A stretch of DNA of 64,000 nt from NCBI GenBank assembly GCA_014529385.2, contig CM043960.1:76657910-76721909 (forward strand), read 5' to 3'. Shown here piece after piece: positions 11,937-24,207 of this stretch. A model generated the notes under the pieces. That model was not told the DNA's origin. It saw only the letters and a program-made list of their open reading frames with translations, and did not search any database. This stretch comes from Adiantum capillus-veneris (taxonomy: Eukaryota; Streptophyta; Polypodiopsida; Polypodiales; Pteridaceae). Both the position numbers and the translations under genes were made by a program. How positions within the stretch are numbered: the stretch's first letter is position 1; every line of letters begins with the position of its first letter.

Positions 11937-12525
11937 TTAGGGCTGCATCAGCACCCGTGAACCTCCAAGTGCTTGGACTAACTCCAATTTTGTTAAAGCC
12001 GCCTGATGCATGAACTCATGAGTATGAGGGTCAAGGCCAAGTACTTACAGAAATATGAAGTAAATGTGCTTACATGGCATATACTTACAGAAATATGAAG
12101 TAAATGTGCTTACATGGCATATACACAAGGCGCTTGCTTTCCCGAGTTTGAAAATCCTCGCAAGTACATCTAGGAAAATCTGACATTGTCACAAAGTATG
12201 TCACTCCCTTTTCACTTGAACCTACAGTATTAACATAGAAAACATGTGTTTTATTGCAAACCACAATGACCTCTCGCACCAACTCTGCTACCATGGTTCT
12301 ACCCACTTCAATCTTGCCATGAAATTCCTTTGTTATTCGTGATCTCCATTTCACAATCTTTCCATCTCTAAATTTGGGATGGATGCTGCTAGCAACTCTT
12401 TGGTTCAATGGAACTGTTTCATGCATTCTTGATGCTGATGTAACTCCTGCTTGCAAAACAAAACCATTGGCTTGCAGTTGCGTTACCTCTTGAGGTTGCA
12501 AATTTGTGCCTCTGGGACAACCCAA
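11937..12525 (-). pseudogene. SWIM zinc-finger C-terminus of the MULE-type transposase
   Basis: The frame carries CTCEDFQTRESKRLVYMPCKH, whose cysteines and histidine fit C-x-C-x(15)-C-x-H, the SWIM pattern found after MULE transposase cores. It ends with a TAA right after HIYFIFL. Past that stop, and past a 40-bp tandem duplication, a further open stretch (VLGLDPHTHEFMHQAALTK, ending at 11937) reads like the natural tail. The duplication length is not a multiple of three and so adds a frameshift to the stop. Confidence 0.75.
12042..12121. repeat. 40-bp tandem duplication
   Basis: The unit tacttacagaaatatgaag...ggcata occurs twice in immediate succession (12042-12081 and 12082-12121), identical by eye. 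It lies in the 3' coding part of the transposase and contains the GTAAGTA-like string on the minus strand. Confidence 0.95.
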
Positions 12526-14216
12526 ACACCTGGAGCTGGACTTGGTGGCCCTTCGACTATGCTGTGAACCTTCCAGGTGTGCATGTTATTGGAGTTACAA
12601 AACCAAATGAACCCTTCCACAACGCCTCCCAATTGTGAACCAGATGGAGGATACTTCTTGCGACCCCAAAAACAAGGAGCTGGCACCCCTATTTTGGCAT
12701 CCGTTGAACAGGCATTAATGAACCGCCAACATCTATCTCCATCTTTTGACACCACACTGAAACAAGTCATCTTTCGCCCAGGTTCTGTTCTCCTTATTGC
12801 CCAAACTGACTTTGCTACATTTACTTCGGGATATGGGACATCTTTTGAAGCTGTTTTTTTGTGCTGAAGCCCACCAATTGAAGTTGTCATTGTAACATAC
12901 TCTGGTCTGTGGCTATCCTCCTCCAAGACAATATTTGCATCAGCAAAAATTGGCCTCTTTTTTCTAATACTCTTTTCTTGGAGTATATTTCTATTCATTT
13001 CAGGACCATTGACACCCATTTCATGCATTGAAGAATGTGTGAGGTCAACTAGTTTCTTTCCAGCTACCGCAGAAGTAAATGAAGGTCGGGTCATGAAGCG
13101 ATTTTTCAAATCTTTAATGCCGGGACCGGTGGAGCTCCCAACACCTTTCAAATAGGCATTATATTTCACACTTTGAAGCACAGCTAAAGCCATATCTACA
13201 CATGCTGCCTCATACAAACTTATGTGATCCTTGTAACCAACCGAGGCATGTATACTAGCATGTTTTGACTCAGACAAGTTTGTGTTAGGGACAAAGATAC
13301 CTGCAGCATCTTGTGATACAAATCTTTCCCCCCAATGAGGCACTCGTACATCCCACCAAGACAACCATGTCTCCAATGAATTAATCTCCCCTTCAATGGC
13401 CATTCCTGTTTGCCAAAATCTTCTAAGCTCTCCCTTACATTGCTCAGCCGCATTCTCTGTAGGTGCAGTTCTCCACTTGCGACACAAAATATTGTGCTCC
13501 TCTTGAAATGATGGACGGATGCACTTGACAGTATGTCGAACCATACTTTGCTCCCAATGAAACAAACATGATCTCTCTTTGTTTGGAGTAGACTTATTTG
13601 CTCCTCCAAAATAAACAGTACGCACAGCAATCCAATTGGCACTGGCTTCATCTGCCATAAATCCCCTGAACTCTGGCTTGTCAAAACCCTGTTGCTTAAC
13701 CACATTGTTCAGCATCTTCCAAAATTCAATCTGAGCATATTTATTTTCCACGCTAAACTCAGCAATTGCAATGGTGAGTAGCTCTCGTACATAAGGGTCA
13801 TAGACATGCGCTGACATAGTCGGCCATCCTTGAACACGGTGAATGTGATCAAAGTGCACCCACATTTTCTCCAAATTACCTCCAGGACGCATGCGATTCA
13901 CCAAATCAACTCCACTTCCCGGTCCCTTAATTGACATTTTAAATACATGAGGTTGTACTTTATCACCCAATTGACCTGGGAAAAGGATACTATGGATAAA
14001 AGGATATATGCACTTGCTTTTCAAGTCAAGCACTGCCTCAAGACCTTTTGAAGTGATATTCTTTGATCTTTTTGCAGACTCCAAACTTCGTTCGAATCTC
14101 CTTTTATTTGACAGGGGAGTCATACTGTCAAGGAATTCAGCAAATTCCAAATCTTTAATCATAGCACTTGCAGTTGAACCTGCTTCAAACAATAAGCTTT
14201 TCCATGATAAGATCAT
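12483..14216 (-). CDS. MULE transposase core (577 codons open)
   Basis: The longest reading frame in this gene. Features typical of MULE cores are visible: HVYDPYVRELLTIAIAEF around residues 137-154, GFMADEASANWIAV around 185-198 followed by SCLFHWEQSM around 216-225, and PNTNLSESKHASIHA around 310. By analogy with MULE/FAR1 proteins the Asp in MADEA would be the second catalytic residue; the assignment of the first Asp and the Glu is inference. The C-terminal part (from about residue 430) is basic and then Trp/Cys-rich and is less clear. Both ends connect by frameshift to the flanking zinc domains, so the Met at 14216 is probably not the original start. The intact core of 1.7 kb suggests relatively recent loss. 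Confidence 0.7.
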   Translation of the reverse strand: MILSWKSLLFEAGSTASAMIKDLEFAEFLDSMTPLSNKRRFERSLESAKRSKNITSKGLEAVLDLKSKCIYPFIHSILFPGQLGDKVQPHVFKMSIKGPGSGVDLVNRMRPGGNLEKMWVHFDHIHRVQGWPTMSAHVYDPYVRELLTIAIAEFSVENKYAQIEFWKMLNNVVKQQGFDKPEFRGFMADEASANWIAVRTVYFGGANKSTPNKERSCLFHWEQSMVRHTVKCIRPSFQEEHNILCRKWRTAPTENAAEQCKGELRRFWQTGMAIEGEINSLETWLSWWDVRVPHWGERFVSQDAAGIFVPNTNLSESKHASIHASVGYKDHISLYEAACVDMALAVLQSVKYNAYLKGVGSSTGPGIKDLKNRFMTRPSFTSAVAGKKLVDLTHSSMHEMGVNGPEMNRNILQEKSIRKKRPIFADANIVLEEDSHRPEYVTMTTSIGGLQHKKTASKDVPYPEVNVAKSVWAIRRTEPGRKMTCFSVVSKDGDRCWRFINACSTDAKIGVPAPCFWGRKKYPPSGSQLGGVVEGFIWFCNSNNMHTWKVHSIVEGPPSPAPGVWVVPEAQICNLKR

Positions 14217-14846
14217 TAGTGGTGGCCCGCCCCAATTGTTTCGCAGTCACCAAAGGGTCCCGACTTGCTCGATCAAGCAACATTTCATCTATGTGACTTT
14301 CCACCATCCGACTCCTCCCTTCTACACATGGATGATTATGTTCTCCAAGGTGCAAAGCACACCTAGTACAATTATGCTTATCTCTAGGCAAACAATAGTA
14401 AATAACTGCAGGACATATAGAACACATTCGGGAATTTGTCCACAATGAGTGCATACCAATGTGCCATACTAAGAAGAGATCAATCCTTTAGGACTAGATT
14501 TAACAAGCCGACCTCGCCATTGCGACTCATTGAACATATTTGAGTGCAAATAAAAGGGACAATCAATGTTGATGCAGCGCAAATGCCCAGAGCATCTACT
14601 AAATCTTACAATGGCATTGAAATTATCACTGCTACAAGTGACCTACTCTATCCACATGTGACTATCATGTCTTTGCTCCATACCACTCATACCTAAAGAA
14701 TTACCAGATGACGGTAACTCAAAAGCAATATACCCATAATAATGAGCTGGGAGCTCATCAGTACATACCACTTTCTTGGCTTGATGGAGAGCAATATATA
14801 AATTGCTTTGCAATGGCATGCACTTAATCATGTCAATGACACTCAC
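14185..14846 (-). pseudogene. N-terminal Cys/His DNA-binding region of the MULE-type gene
   Basis: The 14454-14185 frame shows CSICPAVIYYCLPRDKHNC...CALHLGEHNHPC, a Cys-rich segment ending in H-x-H as in FAR1/WRKY-GCM1-type zinc domains. Upstream, another frame (14846-14643 and on past a stop) reads SDNFNAIVRFSRCSGHLRC and IDCPFYLHSN, again with paired cysteines. Together they look like one zinc-binding region split by a stop at 14643, a second stop near 14462 and a frameshift. Confidence 0.55.
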
Positions 14847-16698
14847 ATTGATAGATACATGGAGTTTACAATCCCTTTTGATAGATACTTTACATTAGAT
14901 AATGTAGATGAATGTCTAATACAATGGATATGTCAACTCCAATCAAGGTAAGTATAGATTGGTGAGCTCATAACCATAAGCTATTTTTTGATACGTTCCT
15001 CCTTTAGAAACTAAGTGGAGGTCTCTGTTGAGATGACATTGGATTGCCTTTTTTGGACTAAAATTTGCTGGTTTTCTTGTGGGACGAGACAACATTGACC
15101 TATGCAGATCTGATGACCTAGGGCTACAGAATATCTGGCAACTTGGATGCTGACTTTTGGTGAACACCAACAGTTCTAGTTTTGATACAATGAATGATTT
15201 TTTCCCTTACATGGTTTGGGACTGCAGTTATCTTAGTATTATTTTCTCTATACTGAGTAGACATATGATTGAGTAATTGGTGATGACAATACTTAGTTGA
15301 TGGAATGCTGGCTTTTTTATGACTCTTAACTAAGTCTCCATGGGAACGACACCATTGTTGATGATAAAGGAAACATACAATGCATTTTTTTGAAATTAGG
15401 GTAGTAATTTACTTTGAAAACACCCCAATGCTTCAAAAAAAGTGCCTTAATCCTCATGTGAGGGTTTCAGATAGGATGGAATTTTGATTGGATTTTTTGA
15501 ATACTGACTCAAATTACAAAGGCACCGCTGTTCGATTTTTTTTTGGAATTAAATAACGTTCACAGTATTGTAAATATATGGCTCATTCTTTAAACTTAAT
15601 AATTGATCTACGTTATGTTGTTTGTTTTTGTTGTAATTTTTGACACCAATAACAAGGGGAGGGAGTCGTTGACACCTGTCTTCCCAAGTAATGCCATTTC
15701 TGACAGGCTTGTGTTACTTGGATGGTGATAGGTAAGAGATTCTTTGCTTGGGATTACAATAAAAACTGCAGCAATAACAGAAGATCGTCCAATGTACCAA
15801 TTGGATCCTTCTCCATGTAGATGTAGTGGAAGCTCATCCCAAAACATGGGCACATAGAGATACAACACTAAGATATTATATTGTAATGACCAAAGATCAA
15901 GTTTTTGATCGAAATGATTGTATTATCCATTAGATACAGAATGTTGTATCGGTGTATATGAAATGATAATTGAGGTTTATGACATCTTGTTTTAAAATAT
16001 TGTTATTTAATATATTATTTAATAGAAATGTCTAAGTATGGTTCAATTATGAGGGGATTTTCATACTTAAAAACACATTCCTTTTCCCTACTAGTCTTTG
16101 GTCAGACTAGTGCCATACTTAGCAATTGGAATTAGATCATATATTAGATAATAATATAGCTACTCCAATTTATCCTGACTTCAAGTAAATGGTTTTTGTC
16201 AGGATATGGGTATTTATACCCTAAGAATTGGATTGCCTACTCTCTAATACAAGTTACATTATTACTAGCTTGATCCACCCAATCCAAAGGGATGGGTCAG
16301 GGCTCTCAGCTCCTAAATTGTTCAAGCATCTACATGTTTACTTATAATCCATATACTGTAATCATTGACCACCCTCGAGCAGGTGTGGAATTTCAAGTTA
16401 TCTTTATCTTGCAGGATCGGATATTGTATAGTAACCAACATGACGACATAATCCACAAATTTGGAGTGACATCAACCAAAATCATGAGATATCAGGTATG
16501 TAGTTTTCATAGTACATTACTCTCCTCCCTGGAGGGCCCCTTTATCATACAACAATTGGGTGTTCTTACATCTAAGTTCTGTTCAACACATTACAGATGA
16601 GTAATCTTGCATCTAAATCTTTTGAACACCGTACAAGTGATTGAGCTATAAACATGGAAATTTTTAGGAAGCATTTACTACAATTGGTGGGGGATTAG

Positions 16699-16730
16699 TC
16701 CACTTGGTGGACCATCCTCCGCCAAGTGGA
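16699..16730. repeat. Perfect 9-bp inverted repeat (hairpin)
   Basis: TCCACTTGG and CCAAGTGGA flank a 14-base loop. Confidence 0.8.
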
Positions 16731-18023
16731 TCTATCCTCTGGGATGGGGGAGGGCCACACACACACACACACTTATCTAGCTAACAACACTTTGGCTAAC
16801 CCTTGGTCGACTGCTTCCCTCTTTGGTGATCTCGCTCTCGCTATTTGGATGGCAGTAACTTTGTTAAACCTTGGCTGGATATAGATAAAGCTTGAATGCA
16901 TTGGTATACTTTATCCATAATCTGTTCAGTTTGGAAAATAATAACCCATGACACACACACACACACACACACATTATCGGGTTAACAGATAATGACCGGA
17001 TTCTGAATGATGGGATCTGAAAAAAAACTAATGCCCATTCTCTCAGACATAATGACATGCTTCACTCTCCCTCGCAACTTCATACCCGTATCTCACGGAG
17101 ATATAGCTTTAGGCCGATGTCAGTCTTGGACATGGGTTCGTGCCTACATCTTTTAGAATGGCCTCTGTTATACACATAACCTTCAAGGTTTAGAGAATGG
17201 GTCTGGTTTTGGACAAAGAGCCTCACCTTTCAGACTTATACCTGCACACACATTTACTCAAAAGCTAATGTTAGATGTCATCTATGAGAGCTAATATATA
17301 GCCACTCATAATTACTCAACCACACGCCTGCTTCAACACACACAGTTGTGTTTGATAAAAGGAACCTCAATTACATATGATCAGACAATCACCGTGATCG
17401 GGGATACGGTATATCACGAGAAGCTGTTACTTATTTGCAAATTTGCCCCTACCTAGTAAATAGTGTTGAAGATGCCCAGTCTAATAAATTAAATGGTTTT
17501 TTATTATATCCCTAAATTATGGTTCCGTACTTGGTTTGTAGCTTACTTGAAAGGACTGTGGCTATTCAGCTGTCTTACCTTTGTGGAAATCTCCAGCTTA
17601 ATATAGCTTCGAGTATTTAATGCCTACCATACTCGTGGGCTTGGTTTTCTTATGTTGGCTGGCCTACTATGTGCAGTTAATTTCCAACTTAAATATAGAA
17701 TATTGTGTTTAACGCTACCCATTTGGTCGATATTTATGTTACATCTAGATGCGTATTATATACATGCATAATAGAATCATCCTCATGGGTAGTTCTCCTA
17801 CTGCTTATATCTCTCCATCAGATCTGTGCACATCTTACCTGCCTTGCATAGTAGGTTTACACACACACACTATCGTAAGTACATATGAGCTGCTTCATCT
17901 CCTTCATGGAATGGATCTCACAAGTCTCGCCATTTCTCATGCTTCCTCCTTCGAATACTCGGCCCTTGCAGGTTTCGACTTGCTTCACTACCCTCACCAT
18001 CTTCCTTCACATGCTCGTGGATG

Positions 18024-18103
18024 TCACAGGATGTTGCATCCATCCACACTTTGGCGTGGATGGATGCTTCGTGGCTCTCACAGGATGTTGCATCCATCCA
18101 CAC
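18024..18103. repeat. 26-base direct repeat, period 54
   Basis: The string tcacaggatgttgcatccat plus 'ccacac' occurs at 18024-18049 and 18078-18103, followed by a CA microsatellite. Confidence 0.9.
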
Positions 18104-18111
18104 ACCCACAC

Positions 18112-18151
<40 letters not shown>

Positions 18152-18967
18152 ACTCACACACTTTATTAGTGATACACACACACACATACACACATTGATT
18201 CTAGCATACAATACATGAGTGTTATACATGCTCGTCATACGCAATCTTCATTTTATTTTCTCTGGCATATGCATCCGTGCATACGTGCTCACAGACATGT
18301 ACAATTCGGAAGCTAACGGCAGCTCCTTGGACAACTCATGGCGACACAAAGCATACATGAAGGTACAATCAATGGCCATACAACAAAGTCTCGATCACAT
18401 CAAGCTAAATGGGGTGAGAAGATCCTGGAAACACTTCACCTACTATCCAGTTGACTGTTTTATCGGCAACAATGGGACAAGTAGGTGCCCTTGCACCTAC
18501 TCAGTTAAAACTTTGATTATTTTGAGATTTTCAATGTGGACTTATGAACAAAGGTGTCTAATAATATGTATTGGAGAACGATGAGTATGATAAGTGTTTA
18601 CATTCAGACTATAACACACTAAGATGAACTGACAAGAAAAATTGTGTTCTACTCTGTTAAAAGCAGGCTCGTTTTTTTAGTGTTTTTAAAACTAAAATAG
18701 GTTTTTTTTTAGTATTTTTAAAACTAAAATCAAGATCTTTTTTTTAGCACTTTATATTTCATGTTGTGACTATATTATATAGTGAGTTGTTTTATAAGAT
18801 AGTAATTGTTGTTCGTGGGAACAAGAATGTGCAATATTCTTGGCGGCTTGTGGTTATGGATAGAATTTTAAGGATATCAATCTATTCTATTTAGACCCTC
18901 TGTATCAATCATAACCATGCCACTGCTCTTTGATATTCTTACCTTCTGCTAAACACACTATTAACCC

Positions 18968-19857
18968 ATGGGGAGATGCATTACAGTTTTTGGTCCAGGG
19001 CGTGGACAGAAGCTAGTACTTATGTTTTATACCAGAATTTATTCTTTGACGGTTGCTTCTTTGCAAGAACATTTTGAACTTCGTGATGCTAATTTCTGTC
19101 TTCGTCCACTAACATTATCTGGACCGCAAGTCAAGGTAGAAGCTACTATATCATCAGATGGTGAGCAAACTTTTATGCTTGATCATGAACAACACCAGTT
19201 CTACAAGGTGGATATGCGAACTGAGGATCAGATTGATGGTGGAATTAGCAGAGTTTCTCAAGACATGAAAGACAAGAAAGTACCTCTCAAAGCCACTACT
19301 CCAAAAGTCATTGGGAAAGAGCTACAACAGATACTTTTGTCAAGGTGGGTGATCTTGATGAGCTGTATGTTGCATTGATAGATCATGTCTCTGAGATCAA
19401 TGTTATGTCCAAGAGTATTTACATGAAGGGCAAGTGGTTCATAGATGCAGACCATGGGTGAATGATTAGAGCTGCAAATAACTCATCACGAGAGCTGTAT
19501 GGGGCTTGTCCAAATGTGAAAATGACGATTGGTAATGTGAAGGATGAGCAAAACTTCTTTTTGCAGGAGATCTCTACCTATCCTCTTATCCTTGGACAGC
19601 CATATAACACAGCCGCTCGCATGGAAACAAAGATCTTGGATGATGGTTCTGCTTATGCTAGGGTAAAGAGTAGAGATGGGAAGCAAGCTGTGCAATGTTT
19701 TATTGTGTGTGTGAATCATGAGAGGAGCTGCAATAGTCTTTGTGAGTATCCACTACCAAAAGCGAACAAAGAGTGGTTTTGGCCATGTACCATTATAAAG
19801 CGAGATTTCAATAGTACAAGAAGAAAAAGATTCTCACCTCACCCAAAGTTAGAATAA
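18968..19857 (+). pseudogene. retropepsin region of the FLDD-type gypsy element
   Basis: The protease core is split over frames. Around 19360-19400 the text reads VALIDHVSEINVMSK, with the Asp of the active-site loop followed by HVSE instead of S/T-G. A stop codon (tga at 19459) interrupts DADHG and the frame then continues as MIRAANNSSRELYGACP and STYPLILGQPY, where LILGQP is the conserved second half of retropepsins. The upstream frame 18968-19378 contains a region of no recognised motif. The active-site change plus stop make it inactive. Confidence 0.65.
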
Positions 19858-20116
19858 GCTTTTTCTACAGATTTTCGTGATTAACAGAACATGGGTTAGT
19901 ATGTTTTACGAAGCTTGAGGCTATGAAAAGAAGTGTACGACAATATGTAATAGTGTACAGATATACATGAAAGACAATGGTTTCATAGAGGATAGTGAAT
20001 GCATTTCAGGTTTCTTTGAACAAGTTTCTCATGTAGACACTATGCTTGAGCTTGAGGCTATAATGGACTCAAGCATGCAAGATGGAACCCATGTTGTGTA
20101 AGTATGATCTATGTAA

Positions 20117-21205
20117 ATGTATGATGTGGTTGATGCTTTTGAAGATCAGAAAGATTTCAATGATAATGAAGGACTGGAAGTGCATGTGGAGACCAAGTGC
20201 AAAACGGTGGCAAAGAAAGTGAGACCTGTGGCCTTACCTTTATCATCATATTGCAAGAAAAAGCTAGAGCAAGCTTCTTTGCAGTCGAGTCTTAGGAATC
20301 CAAAAAGAACTGGACACAAGCTCACAATGGAATCCCTAAAAGAGATAGAACTTCGTTGTGAGGAGTTTTTAGCAGAAGGAGAGAAGAAGAGTTTTAAAGA
20401 AATGCTTTGAAGACATGGTAAGGCTTTTGCTTTCCAACCACATGAGATAGGGTGTCTTAATCCTAATGTTGTTGCACCTATGGTGATCTTCACTATCCTT
20501 CATGCACCTTGGAATCTACATCCAATTCCAGTTCCAAAAGCACATTTGCCGAATTTAATAGAACTACTCAATCAAAAGATTAGCATGGGTATCTTGGAGT
20601 CTTCTTGTGCACCATATTCAAACAGGTGGTTCACTTTGCCTAAGAAGAAGGGAGCTTTGCGGTTCATACAAGATATGCAACCTGTAAACAAGGTTACCAT
20701 CAGGTGGGTCCAAGACCTATAGTGGATGAATTTACAAAGGCATTTGCAGGAAGGTCAATTTACTCAATGGGGGATCTCTATTCAGGGTACGATCAATTTC
20801 AGCTAGATGTTGAGAGTATAGATCTGACAACTATGGAAACACCTTTGGGACTGGTAAGGATGTGTACCCTACCTCAAGCAGCAATGAATTTAGATGCACA
20901 TATGATAGATGGGATGAACAAGGTTCTACAAGAGTTCATACCTCAAATCACAATGCCATTTCTTGATGATGTGCCCATCAAAGGATGTGAAGACAAAGAC
21001 AAACATGAAGCTATGGATTCAAGGGGGTTGTAAGTTTGTTACAGACCATATAAAAGGTTGTGAGAAGATTTTGTCAAGGCTGGAAGAAGTTAACTTTACC
21101 CTGGCAGGACAAAAATCTGTATTTGGAGCTAGTGAAGTGTTGATTGTGGGGCCTATATGTGGTCCGTATGGTTGTCCCAAAATATGGATGCAATCAAAAA
21201 CATGA
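20117..21205 (+). pseudogene. reverse transcriptase of the FLDD-type gypsy element
   Basis: The frame from 20117 passes one in-frame stop at 20408 and reads through the fingers (PIPVPKAHLPNLIELLNQK, WFTLPKKKGALRFIQDMQPVN), then shifts frame near 20704 to GRSIYSMGDLYSGYDQFQ, METPLGLVRMCTLPQ and the catalytic FLDDVPIKG at about 20957-20983. A further shift near 21010 gives the thumb (CEKILSRLEEVNFTLAGQK, GPICGPYGCPK) and the coding text then breaks off near 21180. RNase H and integrase are absent. Confidence 0.8.
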
Positions 21206-21249
21206 AACAACATGTAAAAAAGACTATGTGAGGAGTATGTAAATGAGAT

Positions 21250-22082
21250 GGAGCTACAACGGGTCCCAGAGGTGGACATGATGCATAGTTTTGAGCTTGT
21301 TGTGGTCCCCAAGATTAGAGACCATGTAATGGGGAATCAGGGAGGAGCATGGAGAAGGTTGGGAGCAGTTCAAATTATCCTTAAAGGAGGAATACTTCAT
21401 GGAGGACTCTCAAAGGGCTACAAAACAGACCTTCTGGGAATGAGTTGCAAAGCCAAAAGGACTTTCCATCACCAAACCGTTGAGAGAGTTTGAGTTGCGC
21501 TACGCTCAACTGTTAGGAATAGAGTGGGCTACGTTGGATAGTGAAAAGACCGAATTGTTTCTTCAAGCTACAGGTCGTGAGCTCCAAGAAAAGCTAGAGC
21601 TACTCCTTGAAGACAAGAATTCAGAACAGTGTCTAAACACTGAGTGGAAAGAGGTTGAGAATGCAGTCTCATTGCTTGCTAAGAGGCAACGTCATAGGGA
21701 CAATATGGTGGTGAATGGTAGTACCTCTCCTCCTAGCACGTCAGAGATTCCACCAAAGCCTATTGTTGTGAGTCCAAAAGGTGATAATTCAATGCTTGAT
21801 GAGCTTGTTAAGGGCATGCGAGAAATGAAGTTAAATCTAACAAGGCTTGAAGAGAAAGGACAACCTGCAGGACAAAAATCCCAAAGCAAAGAAGGATTTG
21901 TGCACAGATGCATATGGTGTGATGGCACAGACCATGGTAGAAGGGATTGTGATAGCTTCAGTGATGCCTTAAAAAGAGATCTTGTGTTTTTTAAGGATGG
22001 CAAGATCCATCTGTTGGAGACAGGTATGCCATTAGGAACTAACTTTGGAAAAGGAGGTATGCGTAAGCTAGTGGAGGATATG
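21250..22082 (+). pseudogene. gag with zinc knuckle, misplaced after RT
   Basis: Two frames give a capsid-like region: around 21340-21480 one frame reads KLSLKEEYFMEDSQR and TKQTFWE followed by a stop, and from 21480 another reads LREFELRYAQLLGIEWATLD, GRELQEKLELLLEDK and a Lys-rich linker. At about 21905-21946 lies CIWCDGTDHGRRDC, matching C-x2-C-x4-H-x4-C. The frame stays open to 22157, but from about 22083 its codons come from chromovirus LTR sequence, so the final 25 residues are a fusion product. Confidence 0.7.
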
Positions 22083-23014
<932 letters not shown>

Positions 23015-23015
23015 T

Positions 23016-23027
23016 TGGTATCAGAGC
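23016..23027 (+). promoter_or_regulatory. Primer-binding site, initiator tRNA-Met type
   Basis: TGGTATCAGAGC, complementary to the 3' end of plant initiator tRNA-Met, one base after the LTR end. This primes minus-strand cDNA synthesis. Confidence 0.9.
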
Positions 23028-23421
23028 TACTGCTCTCTCTTTTCTTGCTTAAGAAGAGAGGTTCTTAAATTGTCCATGAAAGGTTAGGCCTGTTTATTGC
23101 AATAGGGTAAGTGGGACATGGATCTATTATCTTGGTTGAGAAGGACTTAGTTCGAGGTACACAATTGGGAACTATAGTCTTAATAATGGAGCCTCTCAAA
23201 GCTTACCTTTGGATTTACCATTATTGAGCTACGAGCAAGATCAAAAAGAATCATAATCAACCAAGCAATGTTAGACCCTCTCCACTAGTCTTTGCAATCA
23301 ACAATGTCTAAACCACGGGTTTGGCTGCTTGAGAACTGATTTTCAAAGGTAAAGAAGAGTAGCGACTAAGGTTTTTAAGGGTACCAAAGCACAAAATATT
23401 CTATACATAAGCATAATTATC

Positions 23422-24177
23422 ATGGCCGACAATAACCAAGAGAGTAGAATGAACATTGATAAATTTTATTTTTCACACGAAGGTGCTAATGATGATGCCC
23501 CCATGTTTGTGAATTATCTTGTTACTAGGTTACATCAAGCTATGGGCAACCCTGCTTTGCAAGACAAAGTTACTCAACAACTTCGTGCTTATGGGATTTC
23601 CCTTCCTCTCCAAGAGGAGAGAGAGCTTAGGAGGCCACTTGATGAGACCCCCAAAAGAAGACTCTCTCCCATACGAGAGGAGGATTCCAAAGAACAAGAA
23701 AGGAATGAATCCCTAAGTTCTTCTGAAGATGTGGCTCCACGAAGCTGGAGGTCTAGATGGTCGCCAACTCCTCCCAAGAGGAAACGATCAACTCATAGTC
23801 CTTCTCCTCGTCACTCCACAAGGAAAGAGAGGAAACAAAGGAAGAAAAGGGCAAGAAAGAGGTCTCCCTCTTCTCTTTCTTCTTCACCTTCCTCCTCTTC
23901 CGACGAAATCTATGGCTATTCTCCTAGAGAATACAAGAGGGGAGGACATCGCAAATCTTACCCTGCATGGCAAAGGTTCCAAAAGCTTAAGAAGTTCAAA
24001 GAAGGAGGAAAGAGTATCTCTTTTCTCACCTATGATGGCACCTTTGGTGCCACTAACAAAGTAATGGTCTTCATCCAACAATTTGATGCAGCCTTTGGAG
24101 ACGAGGGCTTCACCGAGTCCCAAACTATGCCATGTAGCTATGCACTTTTAGAAATCTACTCGTCAATGGTGGGCTAG
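23422..24177 (+). CDS. Gag N-terminal part with an SR-rich region
   Basis: The start MADNNQESRMNID at 23422 is the first good ATG after the PBS and about 400 bases downstream of it. Residues about 66-175 are rich in Arg, Ser, Lys and Pro with repeated RS/SP steps (RSWRSRWSPTPPKRKRS, RSPSSLSSSPSSSSDE), resembling SR splicing factors and containing basic clusters that could act as nuclear signals. From residue about 195 the capsid begins (TYDGTFGATNKVMVFIQQFD). The frame closes at 24177 and the capsid continues in another frame from 24208, so one frameshift has cut the polyprotein. Confidence 0.7.
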   Translation: MADNNQESRMNIDKFYFSHEGANDDAPMFVNYLVTRLHQAMGNPALQDKVTQQLRAYGISLPLQEERELRRPLDETPKRRLSPIREEDSKEQERNESLSSSEDVAPRSWRSRWSPTPPKRKRSTHSPSPRHSTRKERKQRKKRARKRSPSSLSSSPSSSSDEIYGYSPREYKRGGHRKSYPAWQRFQKLKKFKEGGKSISFLTYDGTFGATNKVMVFIQQFDAAFGDEGFTESQTMPCSYALLEIYSSMVG

Positions 24178-24207
24178 CCTTCGTGGCAATGGTAAAGCCC
24201 CAAAGAC

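Larger units (their letters stand above)
11937..14846 (-). mobile_element. MULE / FAR1-like transposase gene, broken
   Basis: Three consecutive minus-strand blocks form one gene: a Cys/His-rich DNA-binding region (14846-14185), a transposase core (14216-12483) and a SWIM zinc finger with C-terminal tail (12525-11937). This domain order is that of Mutator-like transposases and of the FAR1/FHY3 genes derived from them. Frame changes occur between blocks and there are stops at 14643, near 14462 and at 12085, so no full product could be made. Terminal inverted repeats and 9-bp target duplications were looked for by eye and not found. Confidence 0.75.
14847..18967. other. Non-coding stretch with short repeats
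   Basis: No supported gene. It holds (CA)n tracts (16757-16771, 16953-16972, 18116-18143, 18174-18195), a hairpin at 16699-16730, a 26-base direct repeat (18024/18078) and a duplicated A/T-rich block near 18671-18733 (tttttaaaactaaaat twice). The small frames at 15608-15868, 16292-16600 and 18219-18584 have no recognisable domain. The right side may be the decayed upstream region of the element at 18968. Confidence 0.5.
18968..22082 (+). mobile_element. Second Ty3/gypsy lineage (FLDD-type RT), rearranged and decayed
   Basis: A retroelement distinct from the chromovirus copies. In order it shows a protease region (to 19857), an RT (20117-21205) and then a gag (about 21250-22082). Gag should precede protease, so two fragments have been joined out of order. 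The right end stops at about 22083, where text shared with the chromovirus LTR begins. The RT box FLDDVPIKG and LTTMETPLGL differ clearly from the F-D-D-I-I-I-Y-S lineage. No LTR of this element is visible. Confidence 0.8.

Noticed and set aside
17100-17160. B-box-like gggttcgtgcc as a tRNA or SINE
   Set aside because: No A-box at a fitting distance and no cloverleaf could be drawn.
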